DNA of 64,000 bases from contig JAJFII010000009.1 of NCBI GenBank assembly GCA_021775095.1, positions 62,001-126,000 of the forward strand. The letters are read 5' to 3'. Position numbers and translations under genes: made by a program. Positions 28,952-38,880 of the stretch are shown in pieces. The DNA comes from Rhodospirillales bacterium. Its GTDB lineage: Bacteria > Pseudomonadota > Alphaproteobacteria > Rhodospirillales > Casp-alpha2. The first letter of the stretch is position 1. The number at the start of each line of letters is the position of its first letter. The notes below the pieces were generated by a model that was not told the origin of the DNA, made no database searches, and saw nothing but the letters and a program-made list of their open reading frames with translations.

Positions 28952-29449
28952 TTGGCTGAAAAGACTTCAATCATCCGCCCCAACCGGCACATTAGCCGGA
29001 AAGTCCCCAAAACCGGCGGACCCACACCTGAGCAAGCCATCATGCAGGCGCTCAATGCCGCCGACGATTTGATCAACGAATATCAGGGCTGGGCGGTCGA
29101 TGACCTGGAGACATTGCGACAACAGTTTCTCAAAATCTCTGCAAGTCGTGATGTGGACAAAAAGGAAATAGCCGAAATGTTCGATATTGCCCACGAAATA
29201 AGGGGGCAGGGGGGCTCGTTCGGTTTTGCCCTGATTTCAGCCATTGCGGATTCCCTGTGCAAGTTTATCGAAGGTCGACAGCAACTCAGCGACCCGGAAC
29301 TCGAAGTGATCAAAGTTCACATTATGGCCATGAAAGCCGTGTTCCATCAGCAGCTCAAGGGACGCCAAAAAGACCTGGCGGAGCAATTGACGGAATTGTT
29401 ACAGGCGCTTCGAAATAAAGTGAACTTAAATGCCAGTTTCAGCTCGTAA
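28952..29449 (+). CDS. Hpt-domain (histidine phosphotransfer) protein
   Basis: A 165-residue, mostly helical protein. AHEIRGQGGSFGF near 80-92 is an Hpt-type motif with the likely phospho-histidine at about 81. The start is TTG 28952 (MAEKTSIIRP), with GTAAAGGAATT upstream supplying AAGGA. Together with the preceding receiver it probably forms a phosphotransfer pair. No kinase domain is encoded next to it; the CHASE hybrid kinase at 32.9 kb is a possible but unproven partner. Confidence 0.75.
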   Translation: MAEKTSIIRPNRHISRKVPKTGGPTPEQAIMQALNAADDLINEYQGWAVDDLETLRQQFLKISASRDVDKKEIAEMFDIAHEIRGQGGSFGFALISAIADSLCKFIEGRQQLSDPELEVIKVHIMAMKAVFHQQLKGRQKDLAEQLTELLQALRNKVNLNASFSS

Positions 29450-29455
29450 GAACGG

Positions 29456-29665
29456 CTAATAATGGGGCGGTGGCGCGTCGGGTCCTTGCCCGTCGGTCCG
29501 ATCCTGTTTGCCGTCAAGCTGACTTTCCATGGATCCAATTTTCCGTTTCAGGCGGTCAATCATTTGCCATTGTTTGGAAACCATATCGCTTAAATCGTCG
29601 AAGGATTTTTCGATGACCGAGATACGCATTTCCAATTCAACAACTTTTTCCTGCTGATTTGTCAT
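29456..29665 (-). CDS. slyX: SlyX-family protein
   Basis: A 69-residue, highly charged coiled-coil-like protein: VVELEMRISVIEKSFDDLSD, then VSKQWQMIDRLKRKIGSME, with a proline-rich end APPPHY. These fit the SlyX family, whose members are small cytosolic coiled-coil proteins of unknown function. It is convergent with the Hpt gene, with only six bases between the stops. Confidence 0.8.
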   Translation of the reverse strand: MTNQQEKVVELEMRISVIEKSFDDLSDMVSKQWQMIDRLKRKIGSMESQLDGKQDRTDGQGPDAPPPHY

Positions 29666-29761
29666 CTTTAACGGATTCCTGATTGCTGGTTGCCATGATA
29701 TGGCGATGCGCGGTAAATTCGATTGTGAAGTTATGAGTTTACACAGATTTAGGGGCCTGTC

Positions 29762-29920
29762 TTGGATATTTTACGGATTATCATCGCTATTTTTATTCCG
29801 CCGCTGGCGGCGTTTCTGACCGTTGGTATCGGATTGCATTTTTGGCTGAATCTGGTTTTAACCTTGTGCTTTTTTGTGCCCGGCATGGTCCACGCCTTGT
29901 GGTTGGTTATAAAAAAATAA
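29762..29920 (+). CDS. Pmp3/YqaE-family (UPF0057) small membrane protein
   Basis: A 52-residue protein: MDILRIIIAIFIPPLAAFLT, then VGIGLHFWLNLVLTLCFFVPG and HALWLVIKK. Two membrane spans and the PPLA...LTVGIG...LN..LTL..FVPG pattern are the Pmp3/YqaE hallmarks. Members are proteolipids linked in some organisms to salt or membrane-potential stress. The start is TTG 29762, six bases after AGGGG (29751-29755). It lies alone between slyX (divergent) and a GNAT gene on the opposite strand. Confidence 0.8.
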   Translation: MDILRIIIAIFIPPLAAFLTVGIGLHFWLNLVLTLCFFVPGMVHALWLVIKK

Positions 29921-29978
29921 TCCGAATTGCGATGGCGCTTATAAAGACGGTTCGTGTCGAACCGGCCAATTTCTGTCC

Positions 29979-30491
29979 CTACACAGCGATATAAAAGGCC
30001 GGGTTGTAGGTGACCTCGCCAACAATCGAACCCGTTTGAAATTCGCGGACCTGAAAATAAGCCGGTGGAACGTCGCGGAGGAAGAGGTTTTCTGAGCGAC
30101 TGAACCCGAACCGCCCATAAAACCCGGGGTCGCCCAATACGACACAGCCCCTGGCACCGTTTTTTTTCAATTCGGTCAGGCAGCCATTGACCAACAGGCT
30201 CCCGATCCCCTGGTTCTGCCGTGCCGGGGTTACGGCTACCGGGCCCAGTCCAAACCAGTTTTCAGTCTGTTGATTAATCAATACCGGTGATGCGGCAATA
30301 TGCCCGACTATGCGGTTGCCGATCTCGGCAACCAGGGAAACCGATAAATCATTGGTCCGTCGCAATTCATTGACAATCAGCTGTTCATTTCCACCGCGGT
30401 GTTCAGCCCTTTTAAAGGCCGCCGTCACCAGCGCAAAAATAACATCAATATCGGTTTCCGTTTCCCGTCGAATTTTGACTTTGGAATTCAT
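29979..30491 (-). CDS. GNAT-family N-acetyltransferase
   Basis: A 170-residue GNAT protein. The acetyl-CoA loop is QNQGIGSLLVNGCL, preceded by GLGPVAVTPAR, and the C-terminal part has the VVLGDPGFYGRFGFSRSE block common in YhbS-like acetyltransferases. The substrate is unknown. It has its own ATG at 30491 and lies about 28 bases after the PAS-protein gene on the same strand, so they may be co-transcribed. Confidence 0.8.
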   Translation of the reverse strand: MNSKVKIRRETETDIDVIFALVTAAFKRAEHRGGNEQLIVNELRRTNDLSVSLVAEIGNRIVGHIAASPVLINQQTENWFGLGPVAVTPARQNQGIGSLLVNGCLTELKKNGARGCVVLGDPGFYGRFGFSRSENLFLRDVPPAYFQVREFQTGSIVGEVTYNPAFYIAV

Positions 30492-30519
30492 GGCGTCATG
30501 GCGCGAATGGATCTGTTAT

Positions 30520-31041
30520 TCATAAAACACGAAAAATCGGTTCGACCGCATCGACACCAAATTTATAGGTCGAAATACCGATACTGAAGTTTAGATGTTG
30601 ATCACCCTGCGAACAGGGGAACGACAGCGTTTCAATGGTTCTGGGTTTATCAATGGAGCCAATTTTCAACACATCGTTGCGACGGGTGAAACCTATTCGT
30701 CTTTCCAGATAAACCCGTTTATGAAGCTTGCTGATTAAGTCCTGTTGATGGTGCCCGGAATAACACTGTTCAAAAGTGCGGCCCATGGCATTGAAGCCAA
30801 TGTATTCATCAATTTTGGTGCCCGTAAAATGATATAAAAATCCGTTGTCTATCCCCCCTCGGTAATCGTAGACCCATAGGTAGGGAACAAGTTGGGGAAC
30901 CTTCATCAAGTCAAGTTTTTGATAATCGGGGAACGTTTTCCGGCCTTTTTCTTTAATAAGAAACTCGCTGAAAGCAACCAATTCTGGTCCGACGCCAAGT
31001 GATTTAATCTGCTCTAAATCGATCAAAAACGAAAACCTCAA
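30520..31041 (-). CDS. Single-domain PAS-like protein
   Basis: A 173-residue protein of the PAS-type family common in Rhodospirillales: residues about 45-160 contain KVPQLVPYLWVYDYRGG, FLYHFTGTKIDEYIGFNAMGR and a late RRIGFTRRNDVLKIGSIDK-like beta run. No output domain is attached. It may sense a small ligand; nothing more can be said. The 260 bases upstream hold no recognised gene. Confidence 0.6.
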   Translation of the reverse strand: MRFSFLIDLEQIKSLGVGPELVAFSEFLIKEKGRKTFPDYQKLDLMKVPQLVPYLWVYDYRGGIDNGFLYHFTGTKIDEYIGFNAMGRTFEQCYSGHHQQDLISKLHKRVYLERRIGFTRRNDVLKIGSIDKPRTIETLSFPCSQGDQHLNFSIGISTYKFGVDAVEPIFRVL

Positions 31042-31302
31042 ATAAAAAAACAGTCGTCCATACCCGAAGTCTGGATCCTAAATCGTATCGTGCTAGGAGG
31101 GTAATCGAATTCGTCATGCCACTCCATGGCGAGCGCAGTTTACGCTGTATTTTTCGATAATACTTCCTTTTTTTTGACCGCCTCTTATCGGCTGAGAACT
31201 GAACAATTACATCGTCTTGATATCCCTGGGCCATGGCATTGTGACGGTCAGTTCAACGCTGCCACTCGGGTAATTAGCGGCAAAGTTTGGCGGCATTTTC
31301 GC

Positions 31303-32868
31303 TCATTCCCACTCAATGGTGCCCGGTGGTTTTGAGGTGTAATCGTAAACGACGCGGTTAATACCCTGGACTTCGTTGATGATGCGACTGGTGGTGCGAC
31401 CGAGAAATTCCGGGCTAAAGGGATAGACCTCGGCGGTCATGCCATCGGTCGAGTTGACGGCTCGGAGCGCGCAGACATAATCATAGGTGCGGGCATCGCC
31501 CATAACACCCACGGTTTGCACCGGTAAAAGAACGGCGAAGGCCTGCCAGATTTCGTCGTACAGACCGGATTTGCGAATTTCGTCTAAGTAGATGGCGTCA
31601 GCCTTGCGTAAAATATCCAGATTTTCCGGCACGATATTGCCCGGCATGCGGATCGCAAGCCCCGGTCCGGGGAACGGGTGACGGCCGACAAAACTGTCGG
31701 GAAGGCCCAGTTCGCGGCCCAAATCACGGACCTCATCTTTGAACAGTTCGCGCAGCGGCTCGACCAGTTGCATGTTCATGCGGGCCGGCAATCCGCCCAC
31801 ATTGTGGTGCGATTTGATGGTCACACTGGGCCCGCCAGTGAACGATACACTTTCAATCACATCTGGATACAAGGTGCCCTGGGCCAGGAAATCGGCACCG
31901 CCAACCCGTTTGGCTTCCGCCTCAAACACATCAATGAACAAACCGCCAATAATTTTTCGTTTTTCCTCTGGGTCGCCAACCCCGGCCAAACGGCTTAAAA
32001 AGACGTCTGATGCCTTTTTATGGACCAACGGAATGTTATAGTGGTCTCGAAACAGGGTCACAACTTCGTCGGCTTCGTTGAGGCGCATTAATCCGTGGTC
32101 GACGAACACACAGGTCAGTTGCTCGCCAATGGCTTCGTGCAGCAAAACCGCGACAACCGAACTGTCGACGCCGCCGGACAGCCCGCAAATGACCCGTCCC
32201 GTGCCTACCTGGTCACGAATTTTCTCAATGGCTTCTTGCTTGAAGGCCGCCATTGTCCAATCGCCACCACAGCCACAAATCCGGTGGGTAAAGTTGGAAA
32301 TTAATTTTGCCCCATCCGGGGTATGTACGACTTCCGGATGAAATTGCACGGCATAAAACTGTTTGGCGTCGTTTGCGATGGCCGCATAGGGCGCACTATC
32401 GGTCTTTGCCACGGCCCGAAAACCGTTCGGTAATCGGTCGATGCGATCCCCGTGGCTCATCCAGACCTGATGCTGTTCGCCGGCTGCCCATACGCCTGCA
32501 AACAGCATACAATCGGCGATCACATCCACCTGGGCCCGTCCAAATTCCCGATGATCCGATACCGTAACTGCGCCACCCATTTGTGCGACCATTGTCTGTT
32601 CACCGTAACAGATTCCAAATACCGGCAGGCCCATTTGAAACAGAGCGTCGGGGGCGCGGGGGGTTTCGGCTTCGGTCACTGAGGCCGGCCCGCCCGACAG
32701 GATAATGCCCTTGGGATCAAAAGCTTTAAGGGTCTCGGACGTTACCGCGTTAAAGGGATGAATTTCACAGTAGACACCGGATTCCCGAACCCGACGGGCG
32801 ATCAACTGGGTGACTTGTGAGCCAAAATCGACGATTAAAATGCGGTCAGCATGGAGTTCATTTGTCAT
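31303..32868 (-). CDS. guaA: GMP synthase (glutamine-hydrolysing)
   Basis: A 521-residue GuaA. The N-terminal class-I glutamine amidotransferase has [11 protein letters not shown] (nucleophile Cys) and QFHPEVVHT (catalytic His). The ATP-pyrophosphatase domain has [17 protein letters not shown], and the end is [11 protein letters not shown], the typical GuaA C-terminus. It converts XMP to GMP with glutamine and ATP. All landmarks and the length agree with the family. Confidence 0.98.
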   Translation of the reverse strand: MTNELHADRILIVDFGSQVTQLIARRVRESGVYCEIHPFNAVTSETLKAFDPKGIILSGGPASVTEAETPRAPDALFQMGLPVFGICYGEQTMVAQMGGAVTVSDHREFGRAQVDVIADCMLFAGVWAAGEQHQVWMSHGDRIDRLPNGFRAVAKTDSAPYAAIANDAKQFYAVQFHPEVVHTPDGAKLISNFTHRICGCGGDWTMAAFKQEAIEKIRDQVGTGRVICGLSGGVDSSVVAVLLHEAIGEQLTCVFVDHGLMRLNEADEVVTLFRDHYNIPLVHKKASDVFLSRLAGVGDPEEKRKIIGGLFIDVFEAEAKRVGGADFLAQGTLYPDVIESVSFTGGPSVTIKSHHNVGGLPARMNMQLVEPLRELFKDEVRDLGRELGLPDSFVGRHPFPGPGLAIRMPGNIVPENLDILRKADAIYLDEIRKSGLYDEIWQAFAVLLPVQTVGVMGDARTYDYVCALRAVNSTDGMTAEVYPFSPEFLGRTTSRIINEVQGINRVVYDYTSKPPGTIEWE

Positions 32869-32941
32869 AACAGTCTTCTAAACAAAGGCATCCTGGGAGT
32901 CACGTATTGTGGACGCCGGTCCTGCCTGATCGCCGATGCAC

Positions 32942-35629
32942 TCAAGCGTTTTCAATGTCCTGCCACCATTTTACCGTCGCCTGAACCGTTTCCTCAAAAG
33001 CCGGCATGAGGGCCTCCACAGCGGCAATATCTTCAGCGATACGCTCGATTTTGTGGGCATCGTCGAATAATTTTACGGCGAACATGGAACCACTCATGCC
33101 GACAATGGAATGGGCTGCATTTCTGATCGCCGGGGTATTTTTATTGGCAATACCTGCCCGCAGTTCCTGCAGGCGAGTGGTAACACCCAGTTGTGTTTCC
33201 CTGAGAATTCCATGGACCTTTTCAAGCGGGAACTGGGATTTAAAGGAAGTGAACTTTTCAATGCTGCCGATCGGTTTCGGGCCTGCAATGGATTTCTCGG
33301 AGATCCCATCGCCGCCATCGTCAGACACGTTCTGGTCAGAAGGGCTGCGTTCCTGTTCCGGGCCATATTGGTGGAGTACATCCATCAACTGGTCTTGGGT
33401 GAAGGGTTTGGTGAGGACCGCATCCATGCCGGCCTTTTTGAATTCCGCGTGGCGTTCGGCAAATGCCTCGGCGGTTAAGCCGATGATCGGTATGTGGGTG
33501 CCGCCAGGTCGGCTCCTGATGATTTTGGTGGCATCAATTCCGTTCATTTCCGGCATGTGGATGTCCATCAGGATCAGGTCAAATACCGAATTTTCCAGTA
33601 TCTGCGTGGCTATAAGGCCATTTTCAACAAGTTCGACCTGATGACCGGCCTGAGTTAAAAATGTTTCTGCGATCATCGCATTAACCGCGTTGTCTTCGGC
33701 GACAAGTACCCGTAAATTTTTGTCCTCTTCCGTATGGCGGAGCCTGTGGGTACGGCGCTGCAGGTGTGCAGATTCTGCCGCCGATGCCAGGTCAAAGGGC
33801 AGGATGACATCGAAGCGGGTCCCTTCCCCTAATTTGCTGTGCGCGGTAATAGATCCGTCCATCAAATCGACCAGGCGTTTGACGATGGATAAGCCCAGGC
33901 CCGAGCCGCCAAATTTACGGGTAATAGAGGTATCTTCCTGAGTAAACGCATCGAAAATATAAGGCAATCGATCCTCCGCGATACCGGTTCCCGTGTCTTC
34001 AACAGATATACATATGGCCATGGCCTTCGGCCGGCCTGATTCCGGAATTGGCACGGGCACATCGGTTATTCTGAGGGTAACCTGGCCCGCCTGGGTGAAT
34101 TTTATGGCATTGCTCAACAGGTTCCAGATGATTTGCCGCATGCGCACCGGGTCGCCTTTGAGCCCGTCAGCGCTGCTCGACGTTTCAATGACCCTCAGAT
34201 CAATGCCTTTTTCGTCAGCCAGGGATTGAAATGGCGTCGATACCGACGAAAATAAGTTTTTCAGACTGAATGCGGTAATCTCCAATTCGATGCCGCCGGC
34301 CTCGATCTTACTCATATCCAACACGTCGCTGATGATCGCCAGCAAGGTTTGCCCTGAGGAAAGAATGGTCTCGACTCTTCTACTTTGTTCGGGCTGCAAG
34401 TCGGAGTTTTTCAGTAACTGAGCCATGCCCAGAACGCCGTTGAGTGGGGTTCGGATTTCGTGGCTCATGGTCGCCAAAAAATTGGATTTGGCACTGTTGG
34501 CAATTTCCGCCTCGCGCTGTGCATGTTCGGCTTCCGCCGCCATGCGAACGGCTTTTTCTTCGCTAACCTGCAAATCACGGGTGCGCTGGTCAACCAGTCG
34601 AGCTGTCACTTCCGCTCGGTTCATGTAAGCCAGGCAAATCGCCGTGGTCATAAGGGTCAAGGTCAAACCGACGATCAAGACAAACCAGGTCAAACCGTCC
34701 ATGGACAAAAACAAATTCGCCCCGTGCGTCGGTTGCGTAAAGATTATACTCCAGCCGTTGCCAAGGACCGGAAGGTTTAAGGCATAAGACAAGGACTGGG
34801 TCGCTTCGCCGCTCGGGCGATCGGCGTTATTATACAGAAGTTGGTTTGCTTTTGCCGCTGTCCGGTCGACGACCTGAATTTGCGTGTCCGTTAATTTTGG
34901 CAGCGGTGACAGGGATGCGTTGATAATGTCATTAATCCGAAACACCCCCAAAACAAATCCTTTTATGCTTTTTTCCCGTTCGGCCGGGGTATCGCTTGCC
35001 AGGTCGCGGCGAAATACCGGTTGAAAAGCCAGAAAACCCGAAGCGTTCCCGGTTTCCTGAACCCGTGTTATGCGTTGTGACAGGACAACCTGGCCGCTGT
35101 CGCGCGACGCCACTAAGGCCTGTTTTCTGGCCGGGTTCGACGCCATGTCAAAACCAAAAGCTTTTTGGTTCTGATAAAGCGGTTCGACGTAATAAACCGG
35201 GTAATATTCCGGACGACGTTGGGCTTCGACCAATGTGCCGCTGGCATTGTGCTCGACGAACCGAAAATCCGTAAACCCGTGGAATTGTGCGGCTGTTTCC
35301 AAAGAGGAACGGCGATCGTCGGTAACCCGGGGAACCCACTCGATGGCCTGTATGCCGGCGGACTTTTCAATCAGGTTTTTAACAAAAGATGAAAACTGCT
35401 CTCTCGATACCGTCGCCGCGGATTGAAAGAAGGCTTGTACCGCCGCCAGATATTCGAGGTTTTTGTTGAGGTTGGTGTGAACGGCCTGGTAATAGGGGAC
35501 GGTCTTTCGCGAAAAAGCTTTTTCATATTCCTGTTGGGCGGTTTGATACAGATAGGAAGTGGAAGCAGCAGTCACCAGCAGGCCGGACAGAACGATCAAA
35601 AATATCCAAATGTAGCGGCTGAGACCCAT
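32942..35629 (-). CDS. CHASE-domain hybrid sensor histidine kinase with receiver and Hpt domains
   Basis: An 895-residue protein. A membrane segment near 7-27 is followed by a periplasmic CHASE-like domain (~40-300, with [20 protein letters not shown]), a second span near 313-335, the HisKA histidine near 390 ([13 protein letters not shown]), a GHKL ATPase domain (~495-615: [24 protein letters not shown]), a receiver with Asp near 689 ([13 protein letters not shown]), and a C-terminal Hpt domain with His near 840 ([14 protein letters not shown]). The ligand of the sensor is unknown. A four-step relay could be closed inside this protein and hand on to a separate regulator. No regulator is adjacent on the same strand. 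Confidence 0.9.
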   Translation of the reverse strand: MGLSRYIWIFLIVLSGLLVTAASTSYLYQTAQQEYEKAFSRKTVPYYQAVHTNLNKNLEYLAAVQAFFQSAATVSREQFSSFVKNLIEKSAGIQAIEWVPRVTDDRRSSLETAAQFHGFTDFRFVEHNASGTLVEAQRRPEYYPVYYVEPLYQNQKAFGFDMASNPARKQALVASRDSGQVVLSQRITRVQETGNASGFLAFQPVFRRDLASDTPAEREKSIKGFVLGVFRINDIINASLSPLPKLTDTQIQVVDRTAAKANQLLYNNADRPSGEATQSLSYALNLPVLGNGWSIIFTQPTHGANLFLSMDGLTWFVLIVGLTLTLMTTAICLAYMNRAEVTARLVDQRTRDLQVSEEKAVRMAAEAEHAQREAEIANSAKSNFLATMSHEIRTPLNGVLGMAQLLKNSDLQPEQSRRVETILSSGQTLLAIISDVLDMSKIEAGGIELEITAFSLKNLFSSVSTPFQSLADEKGIDLRVIETSSSADGLKGDPVRMRQIIWNLLSNAIKFTQAGQVTLRITDVPVPIPESGRPKAMAICISVEDTGTGIAEDRLPYIFDAFTQEDTSITRKFGGSGLGLSIVKRLVDLMDGSITAHSKLGEGTRFDVILPFDLASAAESAHLQRRTHRLRHTEEDKNLRVLVAEDNAVNAMIAETFLTQAGHQVELVENGLIATQILENSVFDLILMDIHMPEMNGIDATKIIRSRPGGTHIPIIGLTAEAFAERHAEFKKAGMDAVLTKPFTQDQLMDVLHQYGPEQERSPSDQNVSDDGGDGISEKSIAGPKPIGSIEKFTSFKSQFPLEKVHGILRETQLGVTTRLQELRAGIANKNTPAIRNAAHSIVGMSGSMFAVKLFDDAHKIERIAEDIAAVEALMPAFEETVQATVKWWQDIENA

Positions 35630-35741
35630 AACGTCATTTTACCCAAGTTAACCACACAATAAAATGCTGGACATTCAACCTTATGTTCTACCAGTCCTGC
35701 ATAGCTGTCTATCTAAATTGAATATTTTCCCCTGCCATTTA

Positions 35742-36479
35742 TCAGCCCGACCAGTCAGCCAGACGTTTTGCGGCGCGCCCGACTACCGCATGGAGCAACA
35801 CGGTAAACAGTGCCAAAACAAACAACGAGGCGAACATCAAATCTATCTTAGCCCGACCGCTGGCCAATAACATCAGATACCCAAGGCCATGTGCGGAGCC
35901 AACCCATTCGCCGATAACGGCACCGATGGGCGCGTAAACAGCGGCCAGACGGAGGCCCGAGCCTAACGACGGCAACGCCGCCGGCAGGCGCAACCGAAAT
36001 AAAATGATTTTGTCCGACGCTCCCATGGTTTTGGCCAGATCCAGCAGACCGGGATCGGTGCGTCTCAGGCCATCGAAAAAATTGGATGCCACCGGAAAAT
36101 AGATGATCAGGATTGCCATGACGATTTTTGACCAGATTCCATAACCCAACCACAGGGTCAGAATAGGAGCCAGGGCAAAAACCGGCACGGCCTGGCTAAA
36201 AACCATAACCGGCAACACGAACCGTCGGGCGCCGGGCGATATCATAAGATGAAGTGCCGTCCCCATGCCGAGCACCGATCCAATTAATAAGCCGGCCAAA
36301 ACTTCCGCAATGGTAATTTGTGCATGCTCAAAGATCAGCTCGAAATCAGACAGGAAAGCCAGCCAGACGCGGGCCGGGCCGGGTAAAATGAAATGCGGCA
36401 CACCCGATAACCAGACAAGCAATTGCCAGGCGCCGACGGCGACCGCAAATACCAAAATAATATCCAGGGTCTTACGCAT
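35742..36479 (-). CDS. thiX: ABC permease for the thiamin pyrimidine precursor (ThiX-like)
   Basis: About 245 residues with six hydrophobic segments and the permease EAA-type loop LAKTMGASDKIILFRLRLPAALP. It resembles the NitT/TauT-type permeases used for HMP-type substrates. The role follows from the operon: thiD, thiY, tenA and the ATPase precede it. The start was set at MRKTLDII (36479), which overlaps the end of the ATPase gene by eight bases; longer starts give an unlike Cys/Arg-rich tail. Confidence 0.82.
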   Translation of the reverse strand: MRKTLDIILVFAVAVGAWQLLVWLSGVPHFILPGPARVWLAFLSDFELIFEHAQITIAEVLAGLLIGSVLGMGTALHLMISPGARRFVLPVMVFSQAVPVFALAPILTLWLGYGIWSKIVMAILIIYFPVASNFFDGLRRTDPGLLDLAKTMGASDKIILFRLRLPAALPSLGSGLRLAAVYAPIGAVIGEWVGSAHGLGYLMLLASGRAKIDLMFASLFVLALFTVLLHAVVGRAAKRLADWSG

Positions 36480-37227
36480 GGCTTGGCGCCCGCAATTGCT
36501 GCAGCAGGGCAATCTGGGTTTGTATGGTCTCCGGTGCGTCATAGGCGCGCAGGGGTAAACTGGACGGCACTGCATAATCGCTAAGTCCCTGTTCTGTCAG
36601 AATCCGTATATGGTGCCCGAGCCGGGCCGCTTCCGACGGGTCATGGGTGACCAGCAATACGGTCCGTCCGGCCAGCATTTCGAAGGCCAGTTCCTGCATT
36701 TCCGAGCGGGTTTTGGCATCCAGCGCGGCAAAGGGTTCGTCGAGCAGGACAAATGGGCGGTCCTCCATCAAGGCCCGGGCCAGGGCAACCCGTTGGCGCA
36801 TACCGCCCGACAAGGCGGCTGGCCGTTTGTTCCTGTGATCGGATAACCCGACCCGGGAAATCAGCCTGTCGGCGCGCGCCACATCCGGTTTTTCACCCCG
36901 TAACCGGGCACCAAGAACGATATTGTCATGGATGTTCAACCAAGGTGCTAATAAATCCGACTGGCCCATATAGGCGATGCGGTTCTGCAGGGGCAGGTCA
37001 TCGTCGGTTTTGATGGTGCCACAAAAACGGCCACCGGTTTTTAGTCCGGCCAACAGGCGCAGCAGGGTCGATTTGCCGACACCCGACGGCCCCAGCAAAC
37101 AGGTCCAGACACCGGCAGCAACTTTTAGTGTCAGGCCGGTGAACAGCACCTGGTCCTGGTGATTAAAATCACCCTTAAGGGTAACACCGGGGACGGGTGG
37201 CGGGGACGGCGAGCGGGGCTCTGGCAT
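36472..37227 (-). CDS. thiZ: ABC ATPase for the thiamin pyrimidine precursor (ThiZ-like)
   Basis: About 251 residues. Walker A LLGPSGVGKSTL near 44-55, the signature ALSGGMRQRVALARALM and Walker B VLLDEPFAALDAKT are present. The start ATG 37227 overlaps the stop of tenA (TAATG), which supports coupling and argues against the upstream start at 37296. It pairs with the permease ThiX and binding protein ThiY to import 4-amino-5-hydroxymethyl-2-methylpyrimidine or a precursor (family knowledge). Confidence 0.85.
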   Translation of the reverse strand: MPEPRSPSPPPVPGVTLKGDFNHQDQVLFTGLTLKVAAGVWTCLLGPSGVGKSTLLRLLAGLKTGGRFCGTIKTDDDLPLQNRIAYMGQSDLLAPWLNIHDNIVLGARLRGEKPDVARADRLISRVGLSDHRNKRPAALSGGMRQRVALARALMEDRPFVLLDEPFAALDAKTRSEMQELAFEMLAGRTVLLVTHDPSEAARLGHHIRILTEQGLSDYAVPSSLPLRAYDAPETIQTQIALLQQLRAPSHA

Positions 37228-37916
37228 TAGTGGCCCCGCAGTGCCATTTGCCAAAAATCGATTTCCAGGCGGGTTGCCGTCCGAAACCGTTTGCACAAAG
37301 TGGCCCAGCGCGGGTTATCCGCTGGCTTCGACCCAAGCCGCGCACGGGCGGCTTTTTCAACCATCGATCCGAGCCCATGACAAAGGCCCTGGTATTCCTC
37401 ACTGGCGTAAACATCAATCCACTCCTGGTACGGAGTATCGGCCGCCGCCGAAGGGCCGATGGTCCGGCCAATGACGCCATAACCGAAAACGCAGGGTGCC
37501 AGAGCCGCCATCATATCAAGAAAATCGCCAGCCAAGCCGCTGTCCATGACAAATCGGGTATAAGCGAGATTTTCAAAAGTCTCTTCGGCGCTAAACAGTT
37601 GGTTTTCAGTGATGCCAATTTTGCGGCAGGTCTCCACATGCAGTTGCATTTCCACATTGACCAGCGTATCAACCATCGTCGCGGCGATTTTCATCTCCTC
37701 CAGGGTCTCGGACTTAACCACGGCCAGGGCCCAGGCGCGGGTGAAATGAACCAGAAAAATATAGTCCTGGATCATGTAATGGTGAAAACAGGCTGTCGGT
37801 AAACTGCCGTCGCCCAGGCCTTTGACGAATCCATGGTTGGTGTAAGTGGTCCAGTCCTCGCCGCTGGCCTGGCACCACGCCCCAAGCACCGGCGAGGTAT
37901 AAAGGGCCGAGCTCAT
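37227..37916 (-). CDS. tenA: Aminopyrimidine aminohydrolase / thiaminase II
   Basis: A 229-residue helical TenA protein with FHHYMIQDYIFLVHFTRAWALA, ETCRKIGITENQL, LAPCVFGYGVIGR (conserved Cys) and YQEWIDVYASEEYQGLC. TenA recovers HMP from degraded thiamin (aminopyrimidine). The gene overlaps the upstream thiY end by four bases and the downstream thiZ start by one, so the whole set is tightly coupled. Confidence 0.93.
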   Translation of the reverse strand: MSSALYTSPVLGAWCQASGEDWTTYTNHGFVKGLGDGSLPTACFHHYMIQDYIFLVHFTRAWALAVVKSETLEEMKIAATMVDTLVNVEMQLHVETCRKIGITENQLFSAEETFENLAYTRFVMDSGLAGDFLDMMAALAPCVFGYGVIGRTIGPSAAADTPYQEWIDVYASEEYQGLCHGLGSMVEKAARARLGSKPADNPRWATLCKRFRTATRLEIDFWQMALRGH

Positions 37917-38848
37917 TCGGCACTCAGATCAACGGCCAATTTGGAAACCGGGATGACAGATTTGATCAATCCGCTGCTTTTCAAAAAGGCCTCGAAGCGG
38001 AGATAACGACCGTGGTCCAGGGCCGTCGGACGCAGGGCAAACCGCGGCAGGGTATCGGCCCATGCCCGTTTGTTAAGGGCGTCCTGAAGTTCTTTTGATG
38101 TGGCCGAAAAAATCTCCCAGCTTTCTTTCGGGTGATTGACCATGAACTGGGTTGCCAGTTCCGTTGCGGCCAGAAAACGTTTGATTTTATCGACGTCCAT
38201 GGTCTTGGCATTGGCCACATAAATCAACTCGTCGTAGGCGGGCAGGCCTTCCTCTTCCAAATAAAAACAACGGCCTTTAATCCCTTCAATATCCATCTGA
38301 TTGAGCTCAAAATTGCGAAAGGCGCCAATCACTGCATCCACTTGCTTTGACATCAAAGATGGTGACAGGGACCAATTGACGTTGATCAGTTCGACATCTT
38401 TGATACTCAGCCCACTGTTTTTCAAGACCGCATCTAACTGTACTTCTTCGACACCAGCCACTGAAAACCCGATTTTCCGGCCCTTCAGGTCCTTGATGGA
38501 TTTTATCGGGCCGTCGTCGAGCACCAGAATGCAGCTCAAAGGGGTCGCCACTAAAGTGCCAACCCGCATCAAAGGCAATCCCTCATGGACCTGCAGGTGC
38601 AACTGCGGCTGGTAGGAGACCGCCAGATCGGCGTTGCCCGCCGCAACCATTTTTGGTGGGTCTGCCGGATTGGACGGAGCGATAATTTCAAGCTCAAGGC
38701 CTAAATCTTTGAAAAAACCTTTTTCCTTGGCAATGATGATCGGGCCGTGGTCCGGGTTGACGAACCAGTCGAGGATAATCGTCATTTTGTCGGCCGCATG
38801 AGCAGGCAGGGTAATCAGCAGGCTTAACACGAATAAAACGGTTCTCAT
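37913..38848 (-). CDS. thiY: Periplasmic binding protein for the thiamin pyrimidine precursor (ThiY-like)
   Basis: A 311-residue NMT1/ThiY-like binding protein with a signal peptide (MRTVLFVLSLLITLPAHA, cut before ADK). It has ILDWFVNPDHGPIIIAKEKG, the family opening in which residues contact the pyrimidine, and SNPADPPKMVAAGNADLAVS. It should capture formylaminopyrimidine or HMP in the periplasm for ThiXZ. The gene lies 32 bases downstream of thiD on the same mRNA. Confidence 0.88.
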   Translation of the reverse strand: MRTVLFVLSLLITLPAHAADKMTIILDWFVNPDHGPIIIAKEKGFFKDLGLELEIIAPSNPADPPKMVAAGNADLAVSYQPQLHLQVHEGLPLMRVGTLVATPLSCILVLDDGPIKSIKDLKGRKIGFSVAGVEEVQLDAVLKNSGLSIKDVELINVNWSLSPSLMSKQVDAVIGAFRNFELNQMDIEGIKGRCFYLEEEGLPAYDELIYVANAKTMDVDKIKRFLAATELATQFMVNHPKESWEIFSATSKELQDALNKRAWADTLPRFALRPTALDHGRYLRFEAFLKSSGLIKSVIPVSKLAVDLSAE

Positions 38849-38880
38849 TATTTTTCCTAATTAGGCGTGAGGCGACGGAC

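Noticed and set aside
31042-31302. Small gene in the gap between the PAS-like protein and guaA
   Set aside because: Short frames exist on both strands, but none has an RBS with a family-like or coherent hydrophobic/helical pattern.
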